Shown piece after piece: positions 56,136 through 64,000 of a stretch of 64,000 nt of DNA (the stretch's first letter is position 1; every line of letters starts with the position of its first letter). Source of the stretch: Streptomyces capitiformicae (GTDB lineage Bacteria > Actinomycetota > Actinomycetes > Streptomycetales > Streptomycetaceae); assembly GCF_002214185.1 (NCBI RefSeq), contig NZ_CP022161.1, forward strand, positions 4,835,767 to 4,899,766, written 5' to 3'. The notes under the pieces were generated by a model. That model had not been told where the DNA came from. It did not search any database and saw only the letters and a program-made list of their open reading frames with translations. The position numbers and the translations under genes were made by a program.

Positions 56136-57350
56136 TTGTCCCGCGAGAAGACTGATATCAGCCCCAGCGAGTCGTCACTCGCCCCCATGCACTGCACTCG
56201 CGTCAAGGAACCGCTCGGCCCGCCCTTCCTCACCGAGTTGGGCACGGGAACACCGGTGTGGGTGGTCCAGCGCCACGAGGACGTACGTCAGTTGCTGACT
56301 GATCCTCGGTTGAACCGAGCCCACCTCTACGCTCCCGGCGCACCCGCGCTCACCCTCTACCCGAACCTGCTGGACAACCCCGCCATCCTGAACAACCTGG
56401 ACGGCCCGGAGCACCGGCGGCTGCGCCGCACCGTAGGCAGAGCGTTCACACCGCGCGCCCTCGCCCGCTGGCGCCCCTGGATTTCCTCGGTGGTCGACGA
56501 CCTGATCGACCGGCTCATCGAGAGTGACCGGCCGACAGACCTTGTTGACGGCTTCGTCCGCTCGCTCCCCATCGCGGTGTTCAGCCGTCTGATGGATCTC
56601 GACGATCTCGACCGCGAGCGCCTGGCCTACTGGGGTGACCATGCCTTCGCCACCACGGCGTTTGCGCCGCAGGAGGTCCAGAAGGCGATGGAGGACTTCA
56701 TAAACTTCGGCATCGGCTTGGTGGCCCAGCGACGTGCCGAACCCGGCGAGGATTTGGTCAGCTCGCTCATCCAAGCTGCCGACGAGGACGGCGAGGTGAC
56801 GGAGCTGCACATCGTCTCTCTCGTCATCCTGCTGGTGATGGCAGGCCATGAGGTCTCGACGACCGTGTTCGGCAATACCATGGTCTATCTGCTCACCGAC
56901 GGCCGTGATACCTGGCATGAGCTGGGAAAGAACGAGGCTGTGGTCCCGGCTGCGGTCGATCAGCTGTTACGCGGTATCGCGATCAGCGACCGCGACGTAC
57001 TCCCGGGATTCCTGCGCCGGGCGGTGGAGGACGTGGAGATCGGTGGGGTACTGATCCCGGCGGGGAGCGTGGTCGCGGCCGATACGGTCATGGCCAACCT
57101 GGACCCGGAGGTCTATCCGGAGGACTGGCGTGCCGAACCCTTCACTCCGCCGGCCACCCCTCATCTGGCCTTTGGCGCCGGTCCGCACTACTGCCTGGGA
57201 GCCTGGCTGGCGAAGATGGAGATGGAGTTGGCCCTGCACCGGCTGCCCAAGCGCCTGCCCGGGTTGAAGCTGGCCGTGGCCCCCGAGGCGATCGACTGGC
57301 GGCGGGGCCTGCTCACGCGCAGCCCACAGACCCTCCCGGTCACCTGGTGA
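56136..57350 (+). CDS. Cytochrome P450 with altered ExxR motif
   Basis: 404 residues from TTG 56136, which has GGAG 6 nt upstream. The I-helix oxygen motif AGHEVSTT (236-243) and the heme loop FGAGPHYCLG with Cys353 are normal for a class I bacterial P450. The K-helix motif is QLLR (276-279) instead of ExxR; the third codon is TTA (56967), the only rare bldA-dependent codon noticed in the gene. The N-terminal part has HEDVRQLLTDPRL, then DGPEHRRLRRTVGRAFTPR, the C-helix heme contact. Substrate unknown. Similar ExxR changes are known in CYP157 enzymes of Streptomyces. Confidence 0.9.
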   Translation: MSREKTDISPSESSLAPMHCTRVKEPLGPPFLTELGTGTPVWVVQRHEDVRQLLTDPRLNRAHLYAPGAPALTLYPNLLDNPAILNNLDGPEHRRLRRTVGRAFTPRALARWRPWISSVVDDLIDRLIESDRPTDLVDGFVRSLPIAVFSRLMDLDDLDRERLAYWGDHAFATTAFAPQEVQKAMEDFINFGIGLVAQRRAEPGEDLVSSLIQAADEDGEVTELHIVSLVILLVMAGHEVSTTVFGNTMVYLLTDGRDTWHELGKNEAVVPAAVDQLLRGIAISDRDVLPGFLRRAVEDVEIGGVLIPAGSVVAADTVMANLDPEVYPEDWRAEPFTPPATPHLAFGAGPHYCLGAWLAKMEMELALHRLPKRLPGLKLAVAPEAIDWRRGLLTRSPQTLPVTW

Positions 57351-57508
57351 CGTAGCCGGGAGAGGAGCGCACTTCGGCGCGGATCACCCGCGCCGCGCCG
57401 ACACCGGGCCGCTGCTGCAACGGCCCGGTGCGGGCCGGGGGAGTGCGCTCAGCACATATGCAGTCCGCCGACACGTTCGATCCGTCGTTGGGGAAAGGGA
57501 GATCGGTC

Positions 57509-59029
57509 ATGGCGAGGCAGACCGGCAGCACCACACGGGGGGACGTGCCCGACGGGGGACGCAGCGCCGAGCTGGGCTGGCCCGAGTTGCGTCGCATCCC
57601 CCATCCGCCGTACCGGATACCGGTGCTCGGTGACATCCTCGGGGCGAGTCAGCGCACTCCTTTGCTGAGCACCATGAAGTACGCCGGCCTGGGACCGATC
57701 TTCCGTTGCAAGGTGTTCCGCAAGGAGTTCGTGTTCGTGTGGGGGGCCGAACTTGCTGCGGACATCGCGGACGAGACACGGTTCGGCAAGCACATAGGGC
57801 TGGGGATCGCCAGCCTGCGGGCAGTGGGCGGAGACGCTCTGTTCACAGCGTACGACCACGAACCGAACTGGCGGCTGGCACACGACGTGCTGACGCCCGG
57901 GTTCAGCCGGGAGGCCATGGCGGTCTACCACCCGATGATGCTGGACGCCACCGACCGGCTGACCGCTCACTGGGACAGGGAGCTGGCCGCGGGCGGGCCG
58001 GTGGATGTGCTCGGGGACATGACCAAGCTGACTCTGGAGATCATCGCGCGCACCGGATTCGGGCATGACTTCGGCTTGTTCGAACTGGACCGTCCTCATC
58101 CATTCGTGACTGCGATGATCGGAACACTCACCTACGCCCAGTATCTCAACAGCACTCCGTTCCCGGGGCTGGCAAAGGGTGCCGCACGACGTAACGAGGC
58201 CGACATCGCCTACCTCAACCGCACCGTCGACGACATCGTTCGGGCCCGGCGCGACGCCGGCGGCGGGAACGGGGACCTGCTCGACCGGATGCTCGACACG
58301 CCCCACCCCGAGACCGGTGAGCGGCTCTCCGCCGAGAACGTGCGCCGGCAGATCCTCACCTTCCTCGCCGCCGGTTACGACACCACCTCAGGTACCCTCT
58401 CCTTCGCCCTGCACTACCTGTCCGCCAACCCGGAGATTGCGGCCCGAGCCCGGGAGGAGGTGGACCGGGTCTGGGGGGACACGGCGGTTCCGGCATACGA
58501 CCAGGTGGCCAAGTTGCGCTATGTGCGCAAGGTGGTGGACGAGACACTGCGACTGTGGCCGACGGCGCCCGTTCTGATGCGGGAGGCCCGGCAGGACACG
58601 GCGCTCTGCGGTGAGCATCCGATGCGGCGCGGTGCCTGGGCGCTGCTGCTCACACCATTGCTGCACCGCGACCCCGGGGTTTGGGGCGCAGACGCGGAGC
58701 GGTTCGATCCGGGCCGGTTCGACGCGGCGGCCGTGCGCGCGCGTCCCGCGCACACCTACAAGCCGTTCGGTACGGGGGCTCGGGCCTGCATCGCACGCCA
58801 GTTCGCGCTCCACGAGGCCATGCTGGTGCTCGGACTGCTGCTGCGCCGCTACGAGCTGCGGCCCGACCCGGGGTACCGGTTGAGCGTCGCCGAGCGGATG
58901 ACGCTGATTCCGGAGGGGCTGCGGATCCGTCTGGACCGGCGGCAAACGCCCCCTGTCCCCACCCGGACGACCGTGCCGGACGAGGACATGCCAGAATCCC
59001 GCTGTCCAGTGCATCCCACGGATGGCTGA
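57509..59029 (+). CDS. Cytochrome P450, CYP102/CYP147-like heme domain without reductase
   Basis: 506 residues. It looks like the heme domain of fatty-acid hydroxylases of the P450 BM3 type: IPHPPYRIPVLGDILG, RFGKHIGLG and DALFTAYDHEPNW near the N terminus. AGYDTTSGTLSFAL is the I helix, ETLRLWPTAP the intact ExxR, and FGTGARACIARQFALHEA the heme loop (Cys427; Ala replaces the usual Gly). The fused diflavin reductase is absent: the protein ends about 80 residues after the heme loop in a short Pro-rich tail with CPVHP. It therefore needs separate redox partners. ATG 57509 has AAAGGGAG upstream. Confidence 0.9.
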   Translation: MARQTGSTTRGDVPDGGRSAELGWPELRRIPHPPYRIPVLGDILGASQRTPLLSTMKYAGLGPIFRCKVFRKEFVFVWGAELAADIADETRFGKHIGLGIASLRAVGGDALFTAYDHEPNWRLAHDVLTPGFSREAMAVYHPMMLDATDRLTAHWDRELAAGGPVDVLGDMTKLTLEIIARTGFGHDFGLFELDRPHPFVTAMIGTLTYAQYLNSTPFPGLAKGAARRNEADIAYLNRTVDDIVRARRDAGGGNGDLLDRMLDTPHPETGERLSAENVRRQILTFLAAGYDTTSGTLSFALHYLSANPEIAARAREEVDRVWGDTAVPAYDQVAKLRYVRKVVDETLRLWPTAPVLMREARQDTALCGEHPMRRGAWALLLTPLLHRDPGVWGADAERFDPGRFDAAAVRARPAHTYKPFGTGARACIARQFALHEAMLVLGLLLRRYELRPDPGYRLSVAERMTLIPEGLRIRLDRRQTPPVPTRTTVPDEDMPESRCPVHPTDG

Positions 59030-59422
59030 TGGCCGACGCCCCGGTAGGCGCCCCTCGACCGATCGGCCGCCCCACCCGCATCACCGCCGCCCGTCGGCTG
59101 GACCGATTCCTACGCCTACGACGCCGCGGACAAGGCGAAGTTGCCTCACCGGTCCCCGCCGCTCACGCCGCCCCGGTGCCAGGTTGCACAAGGCGTCGAG
59201 TTGGATGCCGACGTACTCGAAGCCGTCCGGGGTGGTGAGCAGCCGAAGCGGGCTGGAGCGAGCAGGCGCGATCCGGCCGGTACTCCGCTGCCGACGTCAA
59301 CATGGCCGGCCGCATCTCCCACAGTGACTTCGCGATTGCCCTGCTCGACGAGATCGACACTCCTCAGAACCATCGCACGCACATCCACAGCCATTGAGCC
59401 CAGGCGCCTCGCCCGGCCGCCG
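59030..59422 (+). pseudogene. Gene remnants after the P450 pair
   Basis: No intact gene. From about 59281 to 59397 one frame reads ADVNMAGRISHSDFAIALLD, then EIDTPQNHRTHIHS, matching the C terminus of NAD(P)-dependent SDR oxidoreductases (the SDFAxALLDEIDTP block). Before that, about 59098-59145, WTDSYAYDAADKAKLP is another protein-like scrap I cannot place. Confidence 0.6.
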
Positions 59423-60835
59423 TCAGGCGGCCACCCCCAGCACCACCCGTGACCGCCGCTCGAAGTCCTGCACGAGGGGCTCGTGGCGACGGGACGCCAG
59501 TCTCCCGCGGAAGTCGCGCAGGGCCTGGATGGACCGCTCGCTGTGCACCCCGCTGAGTGCCTCCAGAGCGTCGGTGGCCGTGGCGACAGCCTCGTCCAGA
59601 CGGTTCTGCTGCAGATGGGCCGTCGCCAGTACGGACCGGCTGATGGCCTGGCGCCGGCGCCGGTCGGCGTGGGCGCGCACCGACTCGCCCGCGGTGTGCT
59701 CGGCCTGCGCGGCAAGGCCCAGGTCGCGGAAGCAGACGGCGGACTCGGCCTGGAGGTAGTGGTGGTCCAGGAAGCGCACCCAGGGCGACTCCTGGGCGGC
59801 GTCGCGGCTCGCGTCGAGCTGCTTCTCCGCCGCGCGCAGGGCTTCGGCGGTCTCCCGCGGCCGGCCCAGCGCCGCGTGGCCGCGCGCGGTCATGGCGTGC
59901 AGCCGCATCAGGCCGAGCGGACTGCCCGCGTCCTTGGCGGTCGCGACCCCGGCCCGGGCCAGGGCCACACCCTCGTCGGGACGGCCCAGGCTGGTCGCCA
60001 GATGGGACAGCCCGGCCAGGATCTGCCCGCCCAGTACACGGTCGCGGCCCTCCGCGCAGAGCCTGAGCGCCTGCGTCATGTACCGCTGGGCCAGGCCGTA
60101 CTCCCCGGCGTCGTACGAACTCCAGCCCGCCATCGCGGCGAGCCGGGCCGCGGCGGCGAACAGTTCCCGCCGCTGGTTCGCGGGCGTGCCACGCTGTTGC
60201 AGCAGGGGGATGACCTGGGCGGTCAAGTACTGCACGATGCTCGTGCGCACCCCGCCGCCGCCGTAGTGGTTGTCCATCTCGTCGAACATGCGGATCATCG
60301 CGTGGACCTGCTCCACCGGCCCGGCACCCGACACGGACGTCGGACGGGTGGTGTCGCGCTCTTCCACCAGCCAGAGCAGCCAAGCCCGCTGAGGGTTCGT
60401 CAGCGCGCCCGGCACGAACGGCACCGAGCCGAGCAGACTGCGCCGGGAGATGTCGGTGGAACCCAGCTCGGCCAAGGTGTGCAGTGTCTCCGCCACGTTC
60501 TCCCCGTACTGCAACGCCCGCCCCGTCACCGGTCGCCCGCGATCGAGGGGGAAGCCCAGATCCGCCGGCGTCAGCGCGCGGCCCAGCCGCTCACCGAGCA
60601 CGGCCGCGATCAACTCCGGTGTGCTGCCGCGCGGTTGCTGGCCCTGGAGCCAGCGGGTCACCGACGCCTTGTCGTAGTTGGTCTCCAAGCCCTGACAGCG
60701 GCCCAGCTCATTGACCCTGAGGGCGAGGGAGGCGTACGAGCAGCCGGCCTCCTTCAGCGCGGCCGCCAGGGGCTTGTTGGGCCCGCCGGTTCCCTTGACC
60801 GGGTTCCTCGGTAATCCGTTCGTCACGGCGGCCAT
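59423..60835 (-). CDS. XRE/TPR-type regulatory protein (NsdA-like)
   Basis: 470 residues. An N-terminal helix-turn-helix-like region (about 20-90: LAAALKEAGCSYASLALRVN, ASVTRWLQGQQPRGSTPELIAAVL) is followed by a helical repeat domain of TPR type (about 220-450: ALGRPRETAEALRAAEKQLD, NRLDEAVATATDALEAL). Such large proteins in Streptomyces, including NsdA, modulate development and antibiotic production. Start ATG 60835; it ends in Val-Ala-Ala. Confidence 0.82.
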   Translation of the reverse strand: MAAVTNGLPRNPVKGTGGPNKPLAAALKEAGCSYASLALRVNELGRCQGLETNYDKASVTRWLQGQQPRGSTPELIAAVLGERLGRALTPADLGFPLDRGRPVTGRALQYGENVAETLHTLAELGSTDISRRSLLGSVPFVPGALTNPQRAWLLWLVEERDTTRPTSVSGAGPVEQVHAMIRMFDEMDNHYGGGGVRTSIVQYLTAQVIPLLQQRGTPANQRRELFAAAARLAAMAGWSSYDAGEYGLAQRYMTQALRLCAEGRDRVLGGQILAGLSHLATSLGRPDEGVALARAGVATAKDAGSPLGLMRLHAMTARGHAALGRPRETAEALRAAEKQLDASRDAAQESPWVRFLDHHYLQAESAVCFRDLGLAAQAEHTAGESVRAHADRRRRQAISRSVLATAHLQQNRLDEAVATATDALEALSGVHSERSIQALRDFRGRLASRRHEPLVQDFERRSRVVLGVAA

Positions 60836-61089
60836 CCAGGTGTCGCATCGTGTCGGCGCGTGTCTTGACCCGGTGCCCGCCGTGGCGCCAACTCCTGGGC
60901 GGGCCGGAGGAGTTCGAGGGACGCTGCCCGCAATGTGCGGCAGGTCACTCGCTCACTATGGTGGCCGAACAACTCGGCCCGCAACCTGCGTTCTGATAAT
61001 TTCAAAATGAAGTGCATGGAACTGTCCGTGTCAATGGATCGCGTGGCACACTGCACGCTGTGAATCCCGCCCCGGGAGGTTGCGCGTGA

Positions 61090-61962
61090 GTGAGACCCGC
61101 GTCGGAGGGAGCGCCCCCGCGGCGGCCCACTGTCCTGCGCATGGTTCTCGGCAAACGGCTTCGGCAGCTGCGGGAGCAGGCCGGAGTGTCCTTCGACGAG
61201 GCCGCCCGTGCCATCGAGGTCACCGCCCTGACGGTCCGTCGTATGGAGAAGGCCGAGGTCGGCCTCCGTATCCCCTACGTCAAGGAGTTGCTGCGCACCT
61301 ACGGAGTCTCCGGCAACGAGATCGAGGACTTCCTCTCCCTCGCCCGGGAGGCCAACCAGCCGGGCTGGTGGCACAAGTTCCGCGACGTGCTGCCCGAGTG
61401 GTTCAGCGCGTACGTGAGCCTGGAGAGCGAAGCCGCCGTCATCCGCCTCTACGAACCCCAGTACGTCCCCGGCCTGTTGCAGACCCACGACTACGCCGCC
61501 GCCCTCATCCGCGTCGGCTTTCCCAACGCGAGCGCCGAGGAGGTCGAGCGGCACGTCACGCTGCGCCTCAGACGCCAGGACCTGCTGGTCAAACCCGAGG
61601 CGCCCGCCATCTGGGCCATCCTCGACGAGACCGTGCTGCGCCGGGCGGTCGGCGGCCCCGCCGTGATGCGGGCACAGATCGACCGGCTCGCCGAGGCCAC
61701 GGAACGACCCAAGGTCAGGATCCAGATCATGCGCTTCGCGGCCGGACCGCACCCCGGCGCGTACGGCCCCTTCCACTACTTCCGCTTCGGCTTCTCCGAA
61801 CTCCCCGACATCGTCTACACCGAAGGCCTCGCGGGCGCCCAGTACGTCGACCAGCCCGCCGACGTCGTCACCTACCTGGAGGTACTCGACCGGATGTCCG
61901 TGCAGGCGGAACCGGTGGCCCGAACCAGGGACATCCTGGCGGAACTACGCAAGGAGTTGTGA
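61090..61962 (+). CDS. XRE-family regulator with DUF5753 (Scr1-type)
   Basis: 290 residues. The Cro-like HTH (LGKRLRQLREQAGVSFDEAARAIEVTALTVRRMEK) is followed by the DUF5753 domain with WFSAYVSLESEAAVIRLYEP, QYVPGLLQT and IYTEG-like blocks. Streptomyces have dozens, each usually paired with a DUF397 gene, as here. Starts: GTG 61090, with an in-frame ATG at 61141 at the beginning of the HTH. Confidence 0.9.
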   Translation: MRPASEGAPPRRPTVLRMVLGKRLRQLREQAGVSFDEAARAIEVTALTVRRMEKAEVGLRIPYVKELLRTYGVSGNEIEDFLSLAREANQPGWWHKFRDVLPEWFSAYVSLESEAAVIRLYEPQYVPGLLQTHDYAAALIRVGFPNASAEEVERHVTLRLRRQDLLVKPEAPAIWAILDETVLRRAVGGPAVMRAQIDRLAEATERPKVRIQIMRFAAGPHPGAYGPFHYFRFGFSELPDIVYTEGLAGAQYVDQPADVVTYLEVLDRMSVQAEPVARTRDILAELRKEL

Positions 61963-61965
61963 ACC

Positions 61966-62211
61966 ATGGCACCCAACGGCCCCATCCGCAGCGGCATCCC
62001 CGCTCCCGACCTCGGCCCCGAGGGCTGGCACAAGCCCTGGAGCGGCACCAACGGCGGTTCCTGCGTCGAGGCCAAGCGCCTGCCCGACGGCAGCGTCGCC
62101 TTCCGCCAGTCCACCGACCCGGACGGCCCCGCCCTCGTCTACTCACGGGAGGAGATGGTGGCGTTCCTGGAGGGCGCGAAGGCCGGCCAGGCGGACTTCC
62201 TCATCGCTTGA
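61966..62211 (+). CDS. DUF397 protein
   Basis: 81 residues. WHKPWSGTNGGSCVEAKRLPDGSVAFRQSTDPDGPALVYSREEMVAFLEGAK is the DUF397 core (SxxxNGGxCVEVA and the late W/F-x-x-F-L). It begins 3 bp after the XRE gene. Such pairs behave like antagonistic regulators in development (BldB/WhiJ-like systems); the DUF397 protein probably controls the XRE partner. Confidence 0.92.
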   Translation: MAPNGPIRSGIPAPDLGPEGWHKPWSGTNGGSCVEAKRLPDGSVAFRQSTDPDGPALVYSREEMVAFLEGAKAGQADFLIA

Positions 62212-62450
62212 GGCATCGCACGGATCGCAGGCGTGCGTCTGATGGCTGTGTGGCGGGACGCCTTCGCGGACGTCCGGAGGGTCCCGCCGGATCACTACGC
62301 CTTCACAACCTGACAACCCCCGCACGGGCTCCCGCCATCGCCAACCCCCGTACACACTGGGGGAGTTGGAATCAGCCGCGCTCCACGCGAAGGGAGCGGC
62401 ATGCGTACGCCGCCTCGTGTCCCGGGCCGGGCCGCTCCCGAGGGGCGGGG

Positions 62451-62999
62451 ATGACCCCGCCACCGACACTCACCCCGTACCGCACGCTGATCATCGAGGG
62501 GCGCGAAGGGCTCGGCCGGGCCCGCCTGATCGCCGAACTGGCCCACCTGGGCTTCCAGATCCGGCACATGCCGCCCGGCCTCCACCACCTCGACCCGGCC
62601 CTGCCCTACCGCGAACTCCTCGCCGGACCGGGCAGGTTGGCCGTCGACAGCGGACTGATCGCGGAACTCGTCTATGGCCCGCTGCGCCGCGGCCGCTCCC
62701 GCGTGACCTGGATCCAGGCCCTGGACTTCGCCGAGGCGGTGGCCGAACGCGACGGCGCCATGCTCCACCTGACCTCGAGAGCAGACCGCGCCGCGTACGA
62801 GCAGAGCCCGGAGCAGGGGTGTGGGCAGGGCACGGAGGCCATGGAGGCCGCCCTCGCCTACGCCCGGGCGTTCCACACCCTCGCCCAGCATGTGCCGGTC
62901 GTGACCATCGGCGTCGGCGAGCCGGGCCGACCCATCCGTGCCCCGGCCTCTCGTCAGCCGCAACCATGGCGAAAAACAGGGCAGTTGACGGTAGGTTAG
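62451..62999 (+). CDS. P-loop-like small protein of unknown function
   Basis: 182 residues. The N terminus TLIIEGREGLGRARLIAELA resembles a Walker A site of kinases (G-x-E-G-x-G-R), lacking the usual Lys. Later ATPase motifs are unclear: LHLTSRADRAAYEQSP is the only charged block with a kinase-lid look. Possibly a nucleoside/thymidylate-kinase relative. GGGGCGGGG just before ATG 62451 could serve as a ribosome site. Confidence 0.6.
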   Translation: MTPPPTLTPYRTLIIEGREGLGRARLIAELAHLGFQIRHMPPGLHHLDPALPYRELLAGPGRLAVDSGLIAELVYGPLRRGRSRVTWIQALDFAEAVAERDGAMLHLTSRADRAAYEQSPEQGCGQGTEAMEAALAYARAFHTLAQHVPVVTIGVGEPGRPIRAPASRQPQPWRKTGQLTVG

Positions 63000-63033
63000 C
63001 GAAGACGACGCGATGTGAGGCAGGAGAGTTCCC

Positions 63034-63843
63034 ATGGCAGACGGCCACCCCACTCCCGACCAGGAAGCCCTGTCGAAGATCGACACCACGGTGCCGCACT
63101 CGGCCCGTATCTGGAACTACTGGATGGGCGGCAAGGACAACTACGAGGTCGACCGCGTCGCCGGCGACGCCTACCGGGAGATCGCCCCCAACATCGAGAC
63201 GATGGCCCGCGCCTCCCGCGTCTACCTCATCCGCACGGTCACCTTCGTGGCCCGTGAGCTCGGCATCCGCCAGTTCCTGGACATCGGCACCGGCCTGCCG
63301 ACGTACGACAACACCCACCAGGTCGCCCAGAAGGTCGCCCCCGAGTCCCGCATCGTCTACGTCGACAACGACCCCTTGGTCCTGCGCCACGCCCAGGCCC
63401 TGCTCACCAGCACCCCCGAAGGCACCACCGACTACGTCGACGCCGACCTGCACGACCCCGAGGCCATCCTCGAAGCGGCCGGCAAGATCCTCGACTTCGA
63501 CAAGCCGGTGGCCCTCATGCTGATGGGCATCCTCGGCCACATCCAGGACTACGAGGAGGCGAAGGACATCGTCCGCCGCCTCCAGGCGGCACTGCCCTCG
63601 GGCAGCTACTTCGTGCACTACGACAGCACTGACACCGACGCCGAACTCAAGCGCGCCCAAGAGGGCTACGACGACACCGGCGCCGTCCCGTACGTACTGC
63701 GCAGCCCCCGCCAGATCGCCGCGTACTACGAGGGACTGGAACTCCTGGAGCCCGGCATCGTCTCCTGCCCCCTGTGGCGACCCGAGCCGGGGACGACTCC
63801 GGAGCCGACGGACGTGTACGGCGGAGTGGCCTTCAAGCCGTAG
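63034..63843 (+). CDS. SAV2177-type SAM-dependent methyltransferase (DUF574)
   Basis: 269 residues. SARIWNYWMGGKDNYEVDR at the N terminus, FLDIGTGLPTYDNTHQVAQ (SAM motif I) and VYVDNDPLVLRHAQALL are signatures of this actinobacterial family, of which Streptomyces have dozens. Substrates are unknown. Clear ribosome site (CAGGAGAG) before ATG 63034. Confidence 0.93.
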   Translation: MADGHPTPDQEALSKIDTTVPHSARIWNYWMGGKDNYEVDRVAGDAYREIAPNIETMARASRVYLIRTVTFVARELGIRQFLDIGTGLPTYDNTHQVAQKVAPESRIVYVDNDPLVLRHAQALLTSTPEGTTDYVDADLHDPEAILEAAGKILDFDKPVALMLMGILGHIQDYEEAKDIVRRLQAALPSGSYFVHYDSTDTDAELKRAQEGYDDTGAVPYVLRSPRQIAAYYEGLELLEPGIVSCPLWRPEPGTTPEPTDVYGGVAFKP

Positions 63844-63890
63844 CGCACCGGTCGACGGCCTGATCAGCCGGGTTCTCCGGAGACCGGACC

Positions 63891-64000
63891 TCACCAGGGC
63901 AGGAACACATGGATGTCCTTGCCCTGGTCGTGCGGCACCACGCTCACCTCGTCGCAGAGGGTCTGGATCAGGTACCAGCCGATGCCGCCGCCCCCCTTGC
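63891..64000 (-). CDS. C-terminal end of a HATPase_c protein (partial)
   Basis: The minus strand ends at a stop at 63891 and reads KGGGGIGWYLIQTLCDEVSVVPHDQ then KDIHVFLPW, the G box and last strand of an RsbW-like anti-sigma ATP-binding protein. The gene continues beyond the window. It is convergent with the methyltransferase gene. Confidence 0.8.
   Translation of the reverse strand, partial: KGGGGIGWYLIQTLCDEVSVVPHDQGKDIHVFLPW

Noticed and set aside
55900..56140. A minimal biarylitide-type pentapeptide gene (MRYxH) before the P450
   Set aside because: I looked for a short ATG-Arg-Tyr-x-His reading in the region before the P450 and saw none.

Overview
The window is chromosomal DNA of a Streptomyces or a very close relative. 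It is GC-rich with strong third-position G/C, uses GTG and TTG starts freely, and carries families typical of that genus: a streptophobe protein, a DUF6777 protein, an XRE-DUF397 pair, a SAV2177-type methyltransferase, HATPase anti-sigma-like proteins, AIM24, a FHA-ABC protein next to a Ser/Thr kinase, and a PopR-ClpP3/P4 module. No rRNA, tRNA, CRISPR array or intact transposon was found.

Layout. 0-17 kb: a TIGR01777 epimerase, GNAT, MarP-type membrane protease, peptidoglycan amidase, DUF4240 protein and WYL regulator, then pyruvate dehydrogenase E1 (aceE), a very large CtpI-like P-type ATPase with two small membrane partners, a GntR regulator and a 2-oxo-acid dehydrogenase E2 that has lost its lipoyl domains. 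17-21 kb: glyoxalase, adenosine deaminase, DinB, LysR and an aldo/keto reductase. 21-26 kb: a probable signalling operon (small conserved protein, FHA-ABC transporter, small protein, Ser/Thr kinase). 26.2-29.2 kb: abutting pieces of six genes (amidohydrolase, two half ABC exporters, ornithine N-monooxygenase, a small membrane protein, an MFS exporter), probably the debris of a siderophore locus. 29-33.5 kb: streptophobe protein, DUF6777, a frameshifted DinB and a methyltransferase. 33.5-35.4 kb: popR, clpP4, clpP3 and a PopR-like box. 35-46 kb: mostly housekeeping or accessory enzymes (VOC, SGNH, DUF3105, alcohol dehydrogenase, RNase H, FAD monooxygenase, AlkB, TOPRIM, AIM24, Nudix). 45.5-49.4 kb: a MarR-like regulator with an array of ATTGCAAT palindromes facing a serine hydrolase, and a LysG/LysE pair. 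49-55 kb: MFS, aldo/keto reductase, a solitary second mraY, a GNAT pseudogene, DUF6624 and HATPase. 55-59.4 kb: two cytochromes P450 among fragments of an acyl-AMP ligase, an alpha/beta hydrolase and an SDR. 59.4-64 kb: a TPR regulator, XRE-DUF397, a P-loop protein, a SAV2177-type methyltransferase and the end of a HATPase gene.

The most informative points are: (1) a ClpP4 with Gly where the catalytic His should be, beside a fully catalytic ClpP3 and a complete PopR circuit; (2) a P450 with QxxR instead of ExxR, whose motif is encoded across an in-frame TTA codon; (3) the lipoyl-less E2; (4) the operator array of the HTH_38-MarR regulator; (5) two zones of truncated genes that are either real decay or assembly joins. 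No wholly new multi-gene system could be demonstrated. The FHA-ABC-kinase operon and the 55-59 kb P450 locus are the best candidates for unexplored function.
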